Shown piece by piece: positions 1-8,253 of a DNA stretch of 64,000 bases. The stretch comes from an uncultured Eggerthella sp. (GTDB taxonomy: Bacteria > Actinomycetota > Coriobacteriia > Coriobacteriales > Eggerthellaceae), in contig UQLU01000008.1 in the NCBI GenBank assembly GCA_900542065.1, positions 1 through 64,000 on the forward strand. Direction: 5' to 3'. The position numbers and the translations under genes were made by a program. The notes under the pieces are model-generated. The model did not search any database, was not told where the DNA came from, and worked only from the letters and a program-made list of their open reading frames with translations. How positions within the stretch are numbered: position 1 is the first letter of the stretch; each line of letters begins with the position of its first letter.

Positions 1-43
1 GTGCAGCCTTTCTTTTCTACGCCTACATCCCCTACTTTCGGGG

Positions 44-1021
44 TTACATTACTCCGCGTAGTTCTTTGAACAACTTTTCAAATCGCTCAGAAAAATACGT
101 TTCACGGCGCCAAACGAAACAAATCGAATGATCGAGTCCTTCTTCTTCAAGCGACAATTCTTGCAACTCACCCGCAGCAATGCGAGATACTACTGCCGAT
201 TCATAAGCAAACGTAATGCCAAGCCCACCTGCTGCCATCTCTAAAGCCAGTCCTACACCCTTGGCTTCAATGACGCGAGCAAAACTATCAGGAACTAAAT
301 TTCTGCGAGCTAATGACGCTTCAAGAACTGCTCGAGATCCTGAACCTGGCTCGCGGATGATTAAGCTACGATCGAGTAAATCGCTATAGTGAAAACAGCA
401 GCCATCCTTTTCGTCTTGATCATTTTTATGATGCTCATTGTCCCATTGAACTGTAATAGCTTGATTGCCTGACAAGTCCTGAAATGCATCTAATTCTGGC
501 AATTTATTATTCGCAGCTTCAACGCACACCATACGCTCGTGCGACCATTCTTTATATGAATAGCGTGTTGAATCAAAAATGCCTTCCACCAAAGCGCAAT
601 CAATTTCTCCCGCATCGAGCTTTTGAAGCAAGTCTTGCGTGTCTGCGGTATCAACTCGTACATGAACCTGAGGATGCGCTTTACACCAACGCGCTAAAGG
701 GTGCGCTAAAAGGTATTCGCCAGCCGTAAGCGTAGCACCAATAGAAAGGGTGCTGTTGCCTGAATCCAGCATGGTTAGTTCTCGCCTAAGTAAAGATTCA
801 TCATTTCGCTGTGCTTGAAGAACTTCTTTGACCAAACCACCTTGTTCAGTAAGACAAAGACTGCGACCCTGTCGAATAAACAGCTGAACACCTAATTGCT
901 TTTCCAGCCATGAAATATGCTGGGATACCGCTGGCTGCGTGATGTTTAAACGTGCAGCTGTATGGGTGTAGTTCAAGGTTTCGCACACATCTAAAAATGT
1001 ATCGATACGCCAATCAAGCAT
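44..1021 (-). CDS. LysR-family transcriptional regulator
   Basis: A 325-residue protein with the standard LysR layout. A winged helix-turn-helix occupies about residues 1-60 (LNYTHTAARLNITQPAVSQ is the recognition region, followed by LEKQLGVQLFIR). A periplasmic-binding-like effector domain fills about residues 90-320. It lies head to head with the TehA/SLAC1-type transporter gene, the usual arrangement for a LysR regulator and its target. I infer, but cannot show, that it controls that transporter. The effector is unknown. The family call is secure. Confidence 0.93.
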   Translation of the reverse strand: MLDWRIDTFLDVCETLNYTHTAARLNITQPAVSQHISWLEKQLGVQLFIRQGRSLCLTEQGGLVKEVLQAQRNDESLLRRELTMLDSGNSTLSIGATLTAGEYLLAHPLARWCKAHPQVHVRVDTADTQDLLQKLDAGEIDCALVEGIFDSTRYSYKEWSHERMVCVEAANNKLPELDAFQDLSGNQAITVQWDNEHHKNDQDEKDGCCFHYSDLLDRSLIIREPGSGSRAVLEASLARRNLVPDSFARVIEAKGVGLALEMAAGGLGITFAYESAVVSRIAAGELQELSLEEEGLDHSICFVWRRETYFSERFEKLFKELRGVM

Positions 1022-1146
1022 AACAATTCCTTATGATAATAAAAGTAATCATTAGGGATTATTTTACTCAAGAGCAGGCATACTACAACAAAAGCTCATT
1101 TTTTGACGTTGCTCTAAAACAGGATTGTATTGAAAGGCTTCCCCTT

Positions 1147-2109
1147 ATGATTCGTGATTTCCTAAAAGAAGTACCTGTTCCCACTGCTGGACTTGCTTTA
1201 GGCGTAGTAGCAATTGGTAAGCTAATTGGCCCCTACAACAGTTACTTTGAAATCACCTGCGCAGCAATAAGTATTGTTCTTATCGCACTTGTAACGGCAA
1301 AGGCTCTGTTTTGCAGAAAAGCACTCGCGCATGACTTACATCAGCCTGTTCAAGCCGCGGTATTTGGAACGTTTTTTATGACTTACATGCAACTTTCCAC
1401 CTATCTAGCACCTATCTCTCTACCTGCAGCTCGTGTTTTGTGGTTCGCTGCAGTTATTGGTCAATTCGTCTTAATGGTATGGTTTACCCGAGAGCGTTAT
1501 CTGGAATTTAAGCTTGGCGATGTTTTTGCTACTTGGTTTGTTTGCTATGTAGGAATTATTGTTGGATCAGTTACTAGTCCTGCGGTTGATATGATTACTA
1601 TCGGAAAAGCCCTATTCTGGTTTGGCTTTGTTGCCTATATCGTTTTGCTGTTCTTAGTTACCGCGCGTCATGCCAAGTTATCTCTTACTGCTGGCGCAGC
1701 ACCAACATTCTGTATTTATGCCGCACCAATGAGCCTGTCTCTTGCGGGATATTTAGCGGTATACAGCGAACCAAATATCACCTTTGTTGTTGTGTTGGAG
1801 CTCCTCGCGCAGATTCTCTTTGTGGTAGTCCTTACGCAATTGCCAAAATTCTTACGCGGTGGCTTTTTCCCAAGCTTTGCCGCTATGACCTTTCCTTTTG
1901 TAATTACCGCAACCGCACTAACCAATACGCTAAGTGTTCTCAATGAAGTAGGCATTGCTCTACCGTTTGTATGTGAAGTAATTTTCTATATAGAAGCGGC
2001 ATTCGCTGGAGGAATGACGGTATTTGTTCTGTTCTGTTTTATCCGTTTCTTTGCACAAAAAATCGGTGCCCTCCAGATAGCGAAGAGCACCGAAAAAGAA
2101 GGTATTTAA
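1147..2109 (+). CDS. TDT/SLAC1-type membrane transporter
   Basis: An integral membrane protein with about ten hydrophobic segments. Its N-terminus (VPTAGLALGVVAIGKLIGP) is typical of the tellurite-resistance/dicarboxylate transporter (TehA, SLAC1) family, whose members move anions such as C4-dicarboxylates, sulfite or chloride. I chose the ATG at 1147 because the reading frame upstream to 1033 lacks family character and would leave almost no room for divergent promoters with the LysR gene. The Shine-Dalgarno (GAAAGG) is modest, so the start is less certain than the family. Substrate unknown. Confidence 0.8.
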   Translation: MIRDFLKEVPVPTAGLALGVVAIGKLIGPYNSYFEITCAAISIVLIALVTAKALFCRKALAHDLHQPVQAAVFGTFFMTYMQLSTYLAPISLPAARVLWFAAVIGQFVLMVWFTRERYLEFKLGDVFATWFVCYVGIIVGSVTSPAVDMITIGKALFWFGFVAYIVLLFLVTARHAKLSLTAGAAPTFCIYAAPMSLSLAGYLAVYSEPNITFVVVLELLAQILFVVVLTQLPKFLRGGFFPSFAAMTFPFVITATALTNTLSVLNEVGIALPFVCEVIFYIEAAFAGGMTVFVLFCFIRFFAQKIGALQIAKSTEKEGI

Positions 2110-2183
2110 CTTAACGTAACGGGATCTCTTTGCCGAAACAAAACTATTCAGCGAAACTAAACCCGTTCCCGTGACGAAATCCT

Positions 2184-3206
2184 TTATCGCAACGGAACCA
2201 CATCATAGTTATCGGGCAGTTCCCCCGTTGCTACCAAATGAGCAACATAGGCCATATTCTGAGCCAGCAAAGCGCGCCTGCCAAAAATTAGCCTGTCTTC
2301 CCAGGGGGTTCGCTTGCCTTCATGGGTCGAATAATAAGAAAGCTTACCCACATCACTACATTCAGGATAATCAAGACACACTTTCTTAAAGGATGCTAAC
2401 TGCCTGTGATAATGATCAATTACCCTGGCGCAACGTGCCGACAAATCACTACCTTCTTCACCATGACCACACAGTACAAGATCGACCTCCAGCTTTCCTA
2501 AACGCTCAAGCGTAGAAAGCATAATGCCAAGCTGATCTTCTGTATCTGATTCCATCATAATAGGCGGATTCATGCTGTATAAAATCTGATCACCTGCAGC
2601 AAGAAGCTTTTTAGCCTTGTCATACAAACACACGTGATGCAAATCGTGACCAGGTGTCTCTAAAACTTGAAGATCATATTCTCCAACAGTAATAATCTCA
2701 CCCTCATGAACGTGCGTTAGAGGTATATCTTTTTCTCCGTTTATGGTCATAGGCTGCCAGTAAGCGGGATCATATTCATCGCCCACTTCAAAGTATTCAC
2801 TGGTGCGTCGCTCGATTTCGCCCAATTCACGTGCCGCCATCACGGGAGTTCCGTGATCTTTCGTGGATTGAACCCCTGCGTATACCTTCATTCCTGGTTG
2901 CCAAATTTGATCGAGTCCAGCACAGTGATCCCAGTGAAAATGAGTAATGAAAACATCCACGTTTTCCCAAGCAATATGCAATTCCGCAAGGGCGTTATCG
3001 AAGGTTTCCTTAGTAAGAGAAGAATTGCAACCAGTATCCACAATAAGAGAGCGACCGTTATCGTGAATTCCATCAGCTTTAAAGATATACGAATTCGTAG
3101 ATCCTATTGCTAAAGGTGTTGGCAAATCAAGAGCGAAAACACCAGGTGAAACTTCTGCTAATTGCGTTCTTCCTGAAAACCTATACGGCATTACTTCATC
3201 TGGCAT
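2184..3206 (-). CDS. metallo-beta-lactamase-fold hydrolase
   Basis: A 340-residue member of the metallo-beta-lactamase superfamily. The dinuclear-metal motif is intact: HFHWDH near residue 89, a later His in the ETPGHDLHHV segment, an Asp in AAGDQ and a final His in CGHGEE. The C-terminal third (about residues 250-340) is an all-alpha extension like those of the glyoxalase II/lactonase-like group. The start has a strong GGGGGAG ribosome site 6 bases upstream. It stands next to the thiamine genes but has no evident link to them. Substrate cannot be told from sequence. Confidence 0.88.
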   Translation of the reverse strand: MPDEVMPYRFSGRTQLAEVSPGVFALDLPTPLAIGSTNSYIFKADGIHDNGRSLIVDTGCNSSLTKETFDNALAELHIAWENVDVFITHFHWDHCAGLDQIWQPGMKVYAGVQSTKDHGTPVMAARELGEIERRTSEYFEVGDEYDPAYWQPMTINGEKDIPLTHVHEGEIITVGEYDLQVLETPGHDLHHVCLYDKAKKLLAAGDQILYSMNPPIMMESDTEDQLGIMLSTLERLGKLEVDLVLCGHGEEGSDLSARCARVIDHYHRQLASFKKVCLDYPECSDVGKLSYYSTHEGKRTPWEDRLIFGRRALLAQNMAYVAHLVATGELPDNYDVVPLR

Positions 3207-3268
3207 AATTACTCCCCCTTTACCAGCAGGTGTTTTCCTTTAGTTTATCCCCAGCTTACAGATAAGCT

Positions 3269-3958
3269 CTACACTTGATTCCAAGCTTCAACCAATGCAC
3301 GCGCGGATTGATAAGGGTCATCTGCCGAGCAAACAGCAGACACAACAAAGAAACCGTCTACCCCCGTGCTTTTTACTAAAGGAATATCATTTAATTTTAC
3401 GCCACCACCAACAACAATAGGCACTGAACTCGCCTGGGCTAATTCGCATAAATCATCAATGCTTTTAGTAATAATGGTGCCATCCGCACTGCGTCCACAA
3501 TCTTTTTTTGTAGGGGTTTCATGTAAGGGCCCCACGCCAAGATAATCGACAAGACTCATATCTGCCGTCTTAACGTATTCCAGCATTTCATCTGCTCGTG
3601 CTGAAAGGCCAACAATTGCATCAGGTCCAAGCAATTTGCGGCACACTTCAACAGGAATATCGGTTTGACCAACATGAATACCGTCTACCTTAACCCCTGC
3701 TTCGCGAGCAGCTAGCACTACGTCTAAGCGATCATCAACCAAAAGCGCTACCGAATCGCTCTTTCCTGCTTCCGAAATTACCTGTGCTGCCTGCGCGGTA
3801 TAGTCAATTAAGTCGCGCGCAGAACATTCCTTGGAGCGAATCTGAATACAGGTAAAACCTGCTGCCAAAGACTGGCGAATAATATCCGCAACAGGTCTTC
3901 CAAGAGTATTTTCTGGTCCTATTACCAAATAAGCTGAAATATCGAGTGCATTTCTCAC
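3269..3958 (-). CDS. thiE: thiamine-phosphate synthase ThiE
   Basis: Couples HMP pyrophosphate to HET phosphate to give thiamine monophosphate. The TIM-barrel motifs are recognisable: CIQIRSK (diphosphate binding), LLVDDRLDVVLA, GIHVGQTDIP, DYLGVGPLHETPTKKD and PIVVGGGV near the C-terminus. I place the start at a GTG (3958) because AAGAAGG lies at good spacing before it and the product (229 residues) fits the family. A TTG at 3991 in the same frame has no ribosome site. It is third in the operon after thiM and the thiamine-binding gene. ThiD is not in the window. Confidence 0.88.
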   Translation of the reverse strand: MRNALDISAYLVIGPENTLGRPVADIIRQSLAAGFTCIQIRSKECSARDLIDYTAQAAQVISEAGKSDSVALLVDDRLDVVLAAREAGVKVDGIHVGQTDIPVEVCRKLLGPDAIVGLSARADEMLEYVKTADMSLVDYLGVGPLHETPTKKDCGRSADGTIITKSIDDLCELAQASSVPIVVGGGVKLNDIPLVKSTGVDGFFVVSAVCSADDPYQSARALVEAWNQV

Positions 3959-4103
3959 AGAAATCCCTATTCCTTCTTGTTTAACTAACAATTCATCTGC
4001 CAGTCTGCGTTTACCTAACCTTTTAGTTAGCCACTCTGTTCGCCAAGTTTTTCTATAAGCAGAACAACTTGCGCTTTATTGGCAAGTAGTCCGACCACTT
4101 ACG

Positions 4104-4403
4104 CTATTCGCCAAGTAGTTCATTTACTACGGCAACTTTTTTACGCATCATATCTTCGTGACCTGGGCGCACATCAGCCTTCAAGATAACTTCAGTTCGA
4201 ATACCTTTTTCAGCCAAAACAAACGTGGCTTCCTTTACCACGCGCATAACTTCATCCCATTCACCTTCAATTTCGGTAAACATGGAATGAGTTTCGTTTG
4301 GCAATCCCGATTCACGAATTACTTTCACTACCTCAGCTACGTGTTCTGCTAGTTCGTCCCCTACACCAAAGGGCGCAATAGCAACAGCGACCAGAGTATT
4401 CAT
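4104..4403 (-). CDS. MTH1187/YkoF-type thiamine-binding protein
   Basis: A 99-residue protein of the UPF0045/MTH1187 family. The ferredoxin-like fold pattern is visible: MNTLVAVAIAPFGVGDELAEHV, then MFTEIEGEWDEVMRVVKEA, then the second strand-helix unit. Family members bind thiamine or its pyrimidine moiety. The ATG abuts the thiM stop codon, and its ribosome site (GGTGGAAGAGG) lies inside the last thiM codons, so the two are translationally coupled. The position between thiM and thiE supports a role in thiamine or HMP binding; the exact ligand is inferred. Confidence 0.85.
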   Translation of the reverse strand: MNTLVAVAIAPFGVGDELAEHVAEVVKVIRESGLPNETHSMFTEIEGEWDEVMRVVKEATFVLAEKGIRTEVILKADVRPGHEDMMRKKVAVVNELLGE

Positions 4404-5243
4404 TTAAGCCTCTTCCACCTCAAAGGGATTATTTGCGATATCTTCTGGCGAAACCCTATAAAGCTCGTCAATAAACGCAACCTTAAAGCTTGCTGGAGCA
4501 CTTGCGCTCTGCTCGGCTCGGGTTCCAGCTATATTGTAGTGCGCCACACCCGCTAACGCTGCGGTAAAAGGATCTGTAGCACAAGCATACACGGCCAAAA
4601 CTCCACCTTGCGAGCATCCAAAACCAGTCACTTTCGACATAAGAGAAGATCCACCATGTGAATACGCCACTACTTCACCATTGGTAACGAGATCGGTTTG
4701 CCCCGATACCGCAACAGCACCACCTGTGTAACGAGCCAGCGCAACCGCAGCATCACGTGCGGCAGCAACCTCGTCGGTACTATCCACTCCACGAGCACGG
4801 GAAAGATCTTCTGTAGTGCCTTCCAGATTCCACAAACTCGCAAGAGCAATAATTTCTGAAGCATTACCACGGATGATCGTGGGCTTGTATTGCTTTACCT
4901 CAAGCAGCAGATCAGTGCGCTGCTGACCAATACCAATACCAACAGGATCAATTACCCAAGGCTTTCCTGCATTAAACGCTGCTGCTGCAGTTCGGGGAAT
5001 GGTTTCGGTATAGATAGGGAATTGAGTACCCATATTAAGATAGACCGCTCCCCCTGCCGCAACTAAGCATTCACCTTCATCGGGCAGATACACCATTGCT
5101 GCCGATCCACCCACCGCAAGTTGAGCATTTGCCACAAAGTCAATCGTTACCGTGTTGGTTACTGATCCTGCCATAGGATTAGTAGCGCGAACTTCTTCAA
5201 CTGCTTTCACGATGTTTTGCTTGATTTGTTCGGATTCAATCAC
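4404..5243 (-). CDS. thiM: hydroxyethylthiazole kinase ThiM (divergent)
   Basis: A 279-residue ribokinase-like enzyme that should phosphorylate hydroxyethylthiazole for thiamine salvage. Landmarks: a TNTVTIDFVANAQLAVGGS region, DPVGIGI, IIRGNASEI, and VTGFGCSQGG, which keeps the catalytic-loop Cys and ATP-binding glycines. The usual HCITN sequence near the N-terminus reads GSVTN here, losing the conserved His and Cys, and the catalytic loop TGTGC reads TGFGC. It is the first gene after a TPP riboswitch, which makes a thiamine role nearly certain even though the active site has drifted. Confidence 0.85.
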   Translation of the reverse strand: MIESEQIKQNIVKAVEEVRATNPMAGSVTNTVTIDFVANAQLAVGGSAAMVYLPDEGECLVAAGGAVYLNMGTQFPIYTETIPRTAAAAFNAGKPWVIDPVGIGIGQQRTDLLLEVKQYKPTIIRGNASEIIALASLWNLEGTTEDLSRARGVDSTDEVAAARDAAVALARYTGGAVAVSGQTDLVTNGEVVAYSHGGSSLMSKVTGFGCSQGGVLAVYACATDPFTAALAGVAHYNIAGTRAEQSASAPASFKVAFIDELYRVSPEDIANNPFEVEEA

Positions 5244-5292
5244 CGCATTCTCCTTACATTAGACGTTTCCTAATTCCATGCTGCGACCCAAA

Positions 5293-5323
5293 CAAAAAGG
5301 AGCGCTGCATAGACAGCGCTCCT
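5293..5323 (-). terminator. intrinsic terminator of the TPP riboswitch
   Basis: On the minus strand the stem AGGAGCGCTG/CAGCGCTCCT has a short loop and is followed by a T5 run. It sits between the TPP aptamer and thiM and is the natural expression platform of the riboswitch: terminator formation would shut off the thi operon when TPP is bound. Confidence 0.9.
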
Positions 5324-5339
5324 AGAAAACCTAAGAATC

Positions 5340-5424
5340 TGCTCCCTACGCCAGTACTAACTGTCAGGTTCAAAGGGTTGGGCTTTTGCCCTCTCAGCCT
5401 TTCGCAAATCCAAGGCACCCCTGC
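5340..5424 (-). promoter_or_regulatory. TPP riboswitch (THI element)
   Basis: Read on the minus strand, the THI-box landmarks appear in order: GGGGTGC, GGCTGAGA, ACCCTTTGAACCTGA, and CAGTTAGTACTGGCGTAGGGA (5341-5361). These match the conserved pyrimidine- and pyrophosphate-sensing helices of TPP riboswitches. It lies about 100 bases upstream of thiM, with an intrinsic terminator between them, so control is by premature transcription termination. Confidence 0.97.
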
Positions 5425-5425
5425 A

Positions 5426-5672
5426 TGTATTAACTAGTGTAATAGAAAACCGACCAACGCAACACATCGATAGTTCATCGGTAGATTATTCACGTGAAAG
5501 AAACGTTTGTTAGAATTATCTGCGCTATGGTAAATAACATACGCATCTGCTGCAGCGTAGCATTTGTAACGATAACCGCATTTGCACCATTACGTGCTAC
5601 GCGAATGCGCTGCGAGATTTACCGAGCACGATTAACACACAGGGATAACCTACAAGAAAGGAGTACCACCGC
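5426..5672. other. divergent intergenic region, thi operon / DUF554
   Basis: Must hold the promoters of the thi operon (minus) and of the DUF554 gene (plus). The ribosome site AAGAAAGGAG lies just before 5673. An 8-bp inverted repeat (GCGTAGCA at 5557-5564 and TGCTACGC at 5596-5603) could form a 5' leader hairpin of the DUF554 mRNA. I see no convincing -35/-10 pair and no gene. Confidence 0.4.
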
Positions 5673-6374
5673 ATGATAGGAACCATTATCAATGCGTGTG
5701 CCATTCTTGTAGGAAGTTCTATCGGTAGCGTAATTAAACGCGGGCTAAAGCCAAAATATCAGGAAGCTATTTTCACCTCACTTGGCGTTGCTACTATCGG
5801 GCTTGGTCTGAATGCTGCTATTCAAAATATACCGAACAGCAATTACCCTGTCTTATTTATCGTAAGCATGGCACTTGGTGCGGTAATTGGAACTGCGCTG
5901 AATTTAGAAGAACGCTTCAAAAAGGCCGTATCCAAACGAGCAAAAAACGGCACCGAATTTGCTCGTGGACTTTCTACTGCCATTATGCTTTTCTGCGTGG
6001 GAACGCTATCTATATTAGGACCAATAAACAGTGCACTTTATGGCGATGAAACCTTTCTTTTAACGAATGCAACGCTCGATTTTGTTTCTTCTATCGTTCT
6101 TGCCGCCACATTTGGTATTGGCATTGCGCTTGCCGCAGTAGTGCTCTTTTGTTGGCAGGGCACCATCTTTTTGCTGGCGAGTTTTTTAGCTCCCTATATG
6201 AGCGGTGGCCTTATGGCAGAAATTGGCATCGTGGGTGGTCTGCTTATTTTGGCAACAGGCATCAATCTTTTAAAGATTAAAGAAATACCCACGATGAATA
6301 TGCTACCCGCTTTATTCGTGCCACCTATATGGTTTGCGATCGTTTCCTTTGTGGGCAGTTTAGGGATAGCTTAG
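5673..6374 (+). CDS. DUF554 family membrane protein
   Basis: A 233-residue polytopic membrane protein (about six or seven segments) that begins MIGTIINACAILVGSSIGS, the hallmark N-terminus of DUF554 (YdfK/YqgA-like). Other conserved parts are LGVATIGLGLNAA, the glycine-rich GALNL-type loop (ALGAVIGTALNLEERF) and GPINSALYGD. No molecular function is established for the family; a transport role is often assumed. The start follows a good AAAGGAG site. Confidence 0.9.
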   Translation: MIGTIINACAILVGSSIGSVIKRGLKPKYQEAIFTSLGVATIGLGLNAAIQNIPNSNYPVLFIVSMALGAVIGTALNLEERFKKAVSKRAKNGTEFARGLSTAIMLFCVGTLSILGPINSALYGDETFLLTNATLDFVSSIVLAATFGIGIALAAVVLFCWQGTIFLLASFLAPYMSGGLMAEIGIVGGLLILATGINLLKIKEIPTMNMLPALFVPPIWFAIVSFVGSLGIA

Positions 6375-6393
6375 TTGCCTTTATGCATTCAGC

Positions 6394-6492
6394 GCGTTCT
6401 GTGTGTTCTGTAAACCTTACGCGTTCTATGCACTCTACAAATCTTACGCGCTCTGCACATCCTAGGCGTTTTGCGCCTCTTGCGCTTTTTCT
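6394..6492. repeat. 9-bp degenerate tandem repeat (27-bp higher order)
   Basis: About eleven 9-base units can be laid end to end, for example gcgttctgt, gtgttctgt, aaaccttac, gcgttctat, gcactctac, aaatcttac, gcgctctgc. Every third unit matches best, giving a 27-base period (gcgttct at 6394 and 6421, gcgctct at 6448). The array starts in the gap after the DUF554 gene and runs into the 3' end of the SMR gene, where it encodes the Gln/Glu/Ala-rich tail. Confidence 0.7.
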
Positions 6493-6821
6493 TGCGACTT
6501 TCGAGCTTCAAGTTCGTCAGTTCCCGTATTCAAGAAATACACGCCTACCACTACAAGGCCCAAACCTAAAGCAGTCAGCGGAGTAAACGGATCATGCCAA
6601 ACGAGCACGCCTACCAACATGGTGAGCGCCGATCCTACACCACCCCAAATGCCATAAACCAAACCAAGCGGCATGTGTTCAAGAATGCGAACCAGCAAGG
6701 TAAAGGACGCCAAGTAACCCACGATAGTGATAACACTTGGCGCTGGAACGGTAAAACCTTCTGCCATTTTCAAAGATATCGTTGCTATTACTTCGCAAAC
6801 AATCGAAATACCTAAAAGCAA
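6462..6821 (-). CDS. SMR-family efflux subunit, start region damaged or frameshifted
   Basis: A small multidrug resistance protein with four membrane helices and the essential Glu in helix 1 (SIVCEVIATISLKMAEGF). The only in-frame start is a TTG at 6821, which clips helix 1 and has no ribosome site. A well-placed ATG at 6898 (AGGTG upstream, inside the preceding gene) opens a frame that would join this gene if the A6 tract (T run at 6865-6870) had one more base; the joined product would have a normal basic N-terminus. So this is either a pseudogene, a phase-variable start, a frameshifted gene or a sequence error. The last about 20 residues are polar and lie in a 9-bp repeat. It pairs with the SMR gene just upstream. 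Confidence 0.7.
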   Translation of the reverse strand: MLLGISIVCEVIATISLKMAEGFTVPAPSVITIVGYLASFTLLVRILEHMPLGLVYGIWGGVGSALTMLVGVLVWHDPFTPLTALGLGLVVVGVYFLNTGTDELEARKSQEKAQEAQNA

Positions 6822-6900
6822 AAACCAAAACCGTTTTGATGCACTTAATTTCTTGATTTCCTGCTTTTTTCGTTTTGGAATGTTTCAATATTTCCCATGG

Positions 6901-7218
6901 TTAAACACCTAATTTCAGGATTACAATACCGCCAATAATCAGAGTAAGCCCAACAATCTTTTTTAAGTTGAATCCCTCTTTCCAGATAATGGCACCTACG
7001 ATTGCAGTAAGAGCAATACCTGCTCCCGTCCAGATAGCGTAGACAGGCCCAAGAGGCAACATCATAAGCACCTGCGAGATGCACCAAAATGCAACGACAT
7101 AACCCACAACGATACCCACAACGGGCAACTTATATTTAAAGCCCTGCGACGCTTTAAGCATGGAGTCAGCAAACACCTCCGCACATACCGCAATGGCTAT
7201 CATGAGATAAGGATTCAT
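6901..7218 (-). CDS. SMR-family efflux subunit
   Basis: A 105-residue small multidrug resistance protein starting MNPYLMIAIAVCAEVFADSM. The membrane-embedded Glu lies at about residue 14, as in EmrE (IAVCAEVFA), followed by LKASQGF and GPVYAIWTGAGI of helices 2-3. The ATG at 7218 has GAAAGGG upstream. Two adjacent, non-identical SMR genes usually form a heterodimeric pump (as EbrAB or YkkCD). A MerR regulator is divergent from the pair and is the likely controller. Substrate range unknown. Confidence 0.88.
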   Translation of the reverse strand: MNPYLMIAIAVCAEVFADSMLKASQGFKYKLPVVGIVVGYVVAFWCISQVLMMLPLGPVYAIWTGAGIALTAIVGAIIWKEGFNLKKIVGLTLIIGGIVILKLGV

Positions 7219-7396
7219 TTTTACCCTTTCAAATCGACTCAATGTTTCATCGGCTCGAACTCTGCCTTTACGAGCTTCGCTTTCAAAAGCAGTTTTCTGT
7301 TAGACGCCGTTTTGCAATTAAAGACAGTTTGCAATTGCCTACTTTTTCGAATTGCTATGCTAAACTCTGCCCCAAGGGTAGAATCAAGGAGCCATC

Positions 7397-8239
7397 ATGA
7401 GAAATTCACTTCTTTCAATAGGTGAAGCAGCAAAATTGAAAAACGTCAGCATAAAAGCACTTCGCTATTACGAAAAACTAGGCATTTTCAATCCTGCTTA
7501 CATTGATCCACAAAGCGGATACCGCTACTATTCACCTGCTCAGCTCTTTGATCTTGATGTGATATTGACCTGTGGCGAACTCGGCATACCGCTTAAACAC
7601 ATCCTTGACTATCAAACCGAACAAGGCACCATTGATTTGCGTCAATTGCTTATCGAGGGATCTGAGCTTGCCGAACAAAAGATAAAACGAGCTCGTCAAT
7701 CGCTTCTTCAAATCAATACATATTTGGAAGAAATTGAACAACAAGACAGTTTTCGTCACTGCCCTAACACCTATACGCGAACAATGCCTTCGCGCTATTT
7801 TTGTGCCAAACCTTGGGATATTAGTCGTCCCTTTGAAATAAAGAACTACTTAAAAACTATGAGCGATCTTTATCAGCTTGCCGACGAACTTGGCACAACG
7901 CCGCTCTATTTTCAGGGATTGCTCATCGATACAACTTCAACCGAAAAAACGTCTTCATGCCAAGCGTATGTGGCGGTCGATTTGTATCCCAGCAAATCGG
8001 ACACCAACCTACAAACAAACGAAGCAGATATCAAATACCTCCCCGAAGATACGTACACAGGATTTCGCATCGAAAACAACGACTTGACCGAATGCATCAC
8101 TACGGCACTTACGTATGCCAAAGAGCATCCAGGTTTCTTTGTTATGACCGAAATCTGGGATGCAGAGCTCGCTGCCAATACCTTCATCATAGAACTGTTG
8201 CAAAGTGGTAAAATTCTGAACGTTTCTGTTCCCGACTAA
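7397..8239 (+). CDS. MerR-family regulator with effector-binding domain
   Basis: A 280-residue regulator. Residues 1-75 form the MerR winged helix (SIGEAAKLKNVSIKALRYYEK, then SGYRYYSPAQL). A coiled-coil dimerisation helix covers about 80-120, and a C-terminal domain (about 125-280) resembles the BmrR/GyrI-like drug-sensing fold. The start follows AAGGAG. It is divergent from the SMR pair and only 14 bases ahead of the NSS transporter gene, so it probably controls one or both. BmrR-type proteins activate from promoters with long spacers. The inducer is unknown. Confidence 0.88.
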   Translation: MRNSLLSIGEAAKLKNVSIKALRYYEKLGIFNPAYIDPQSGYRYYSPAQLFDLDVILTCGELGIPLKHILDYQTEQGTIDLRQLLIEGSELAEQKIKRARQSLLQINTYLEEIEQQDSFRHCPNTYTRTMPSRYFCAKPWDISRPFEIKNYLKTMSDLYQLADELGTTPLYFQGLLIDTTSTEKTSSCQAYVAVDLYPSKSDTNLQTNEADIKYLPEDTYTGFRIENNDLTECITTALTYAKEHPGFFVMTEIWDAELAANTFIIELLQSGKILNVSVPD

Positions 8240-8253
8240 AGAGAAAGTGAACC

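Noticed and set aside
4041..4116. Repeated gccaagt motifs after the thiamine-binding gene
   Set aside because: Spacing is irregular (22, 17, 13, 16 bases) and the copies point in both directions, so a tandem array is not supported.
5494..5676. 60-codon frame before the DUF554 gene
   Set aside because: It overlaps the ribosome site of the DUF554 gene and has no start signals of its own.
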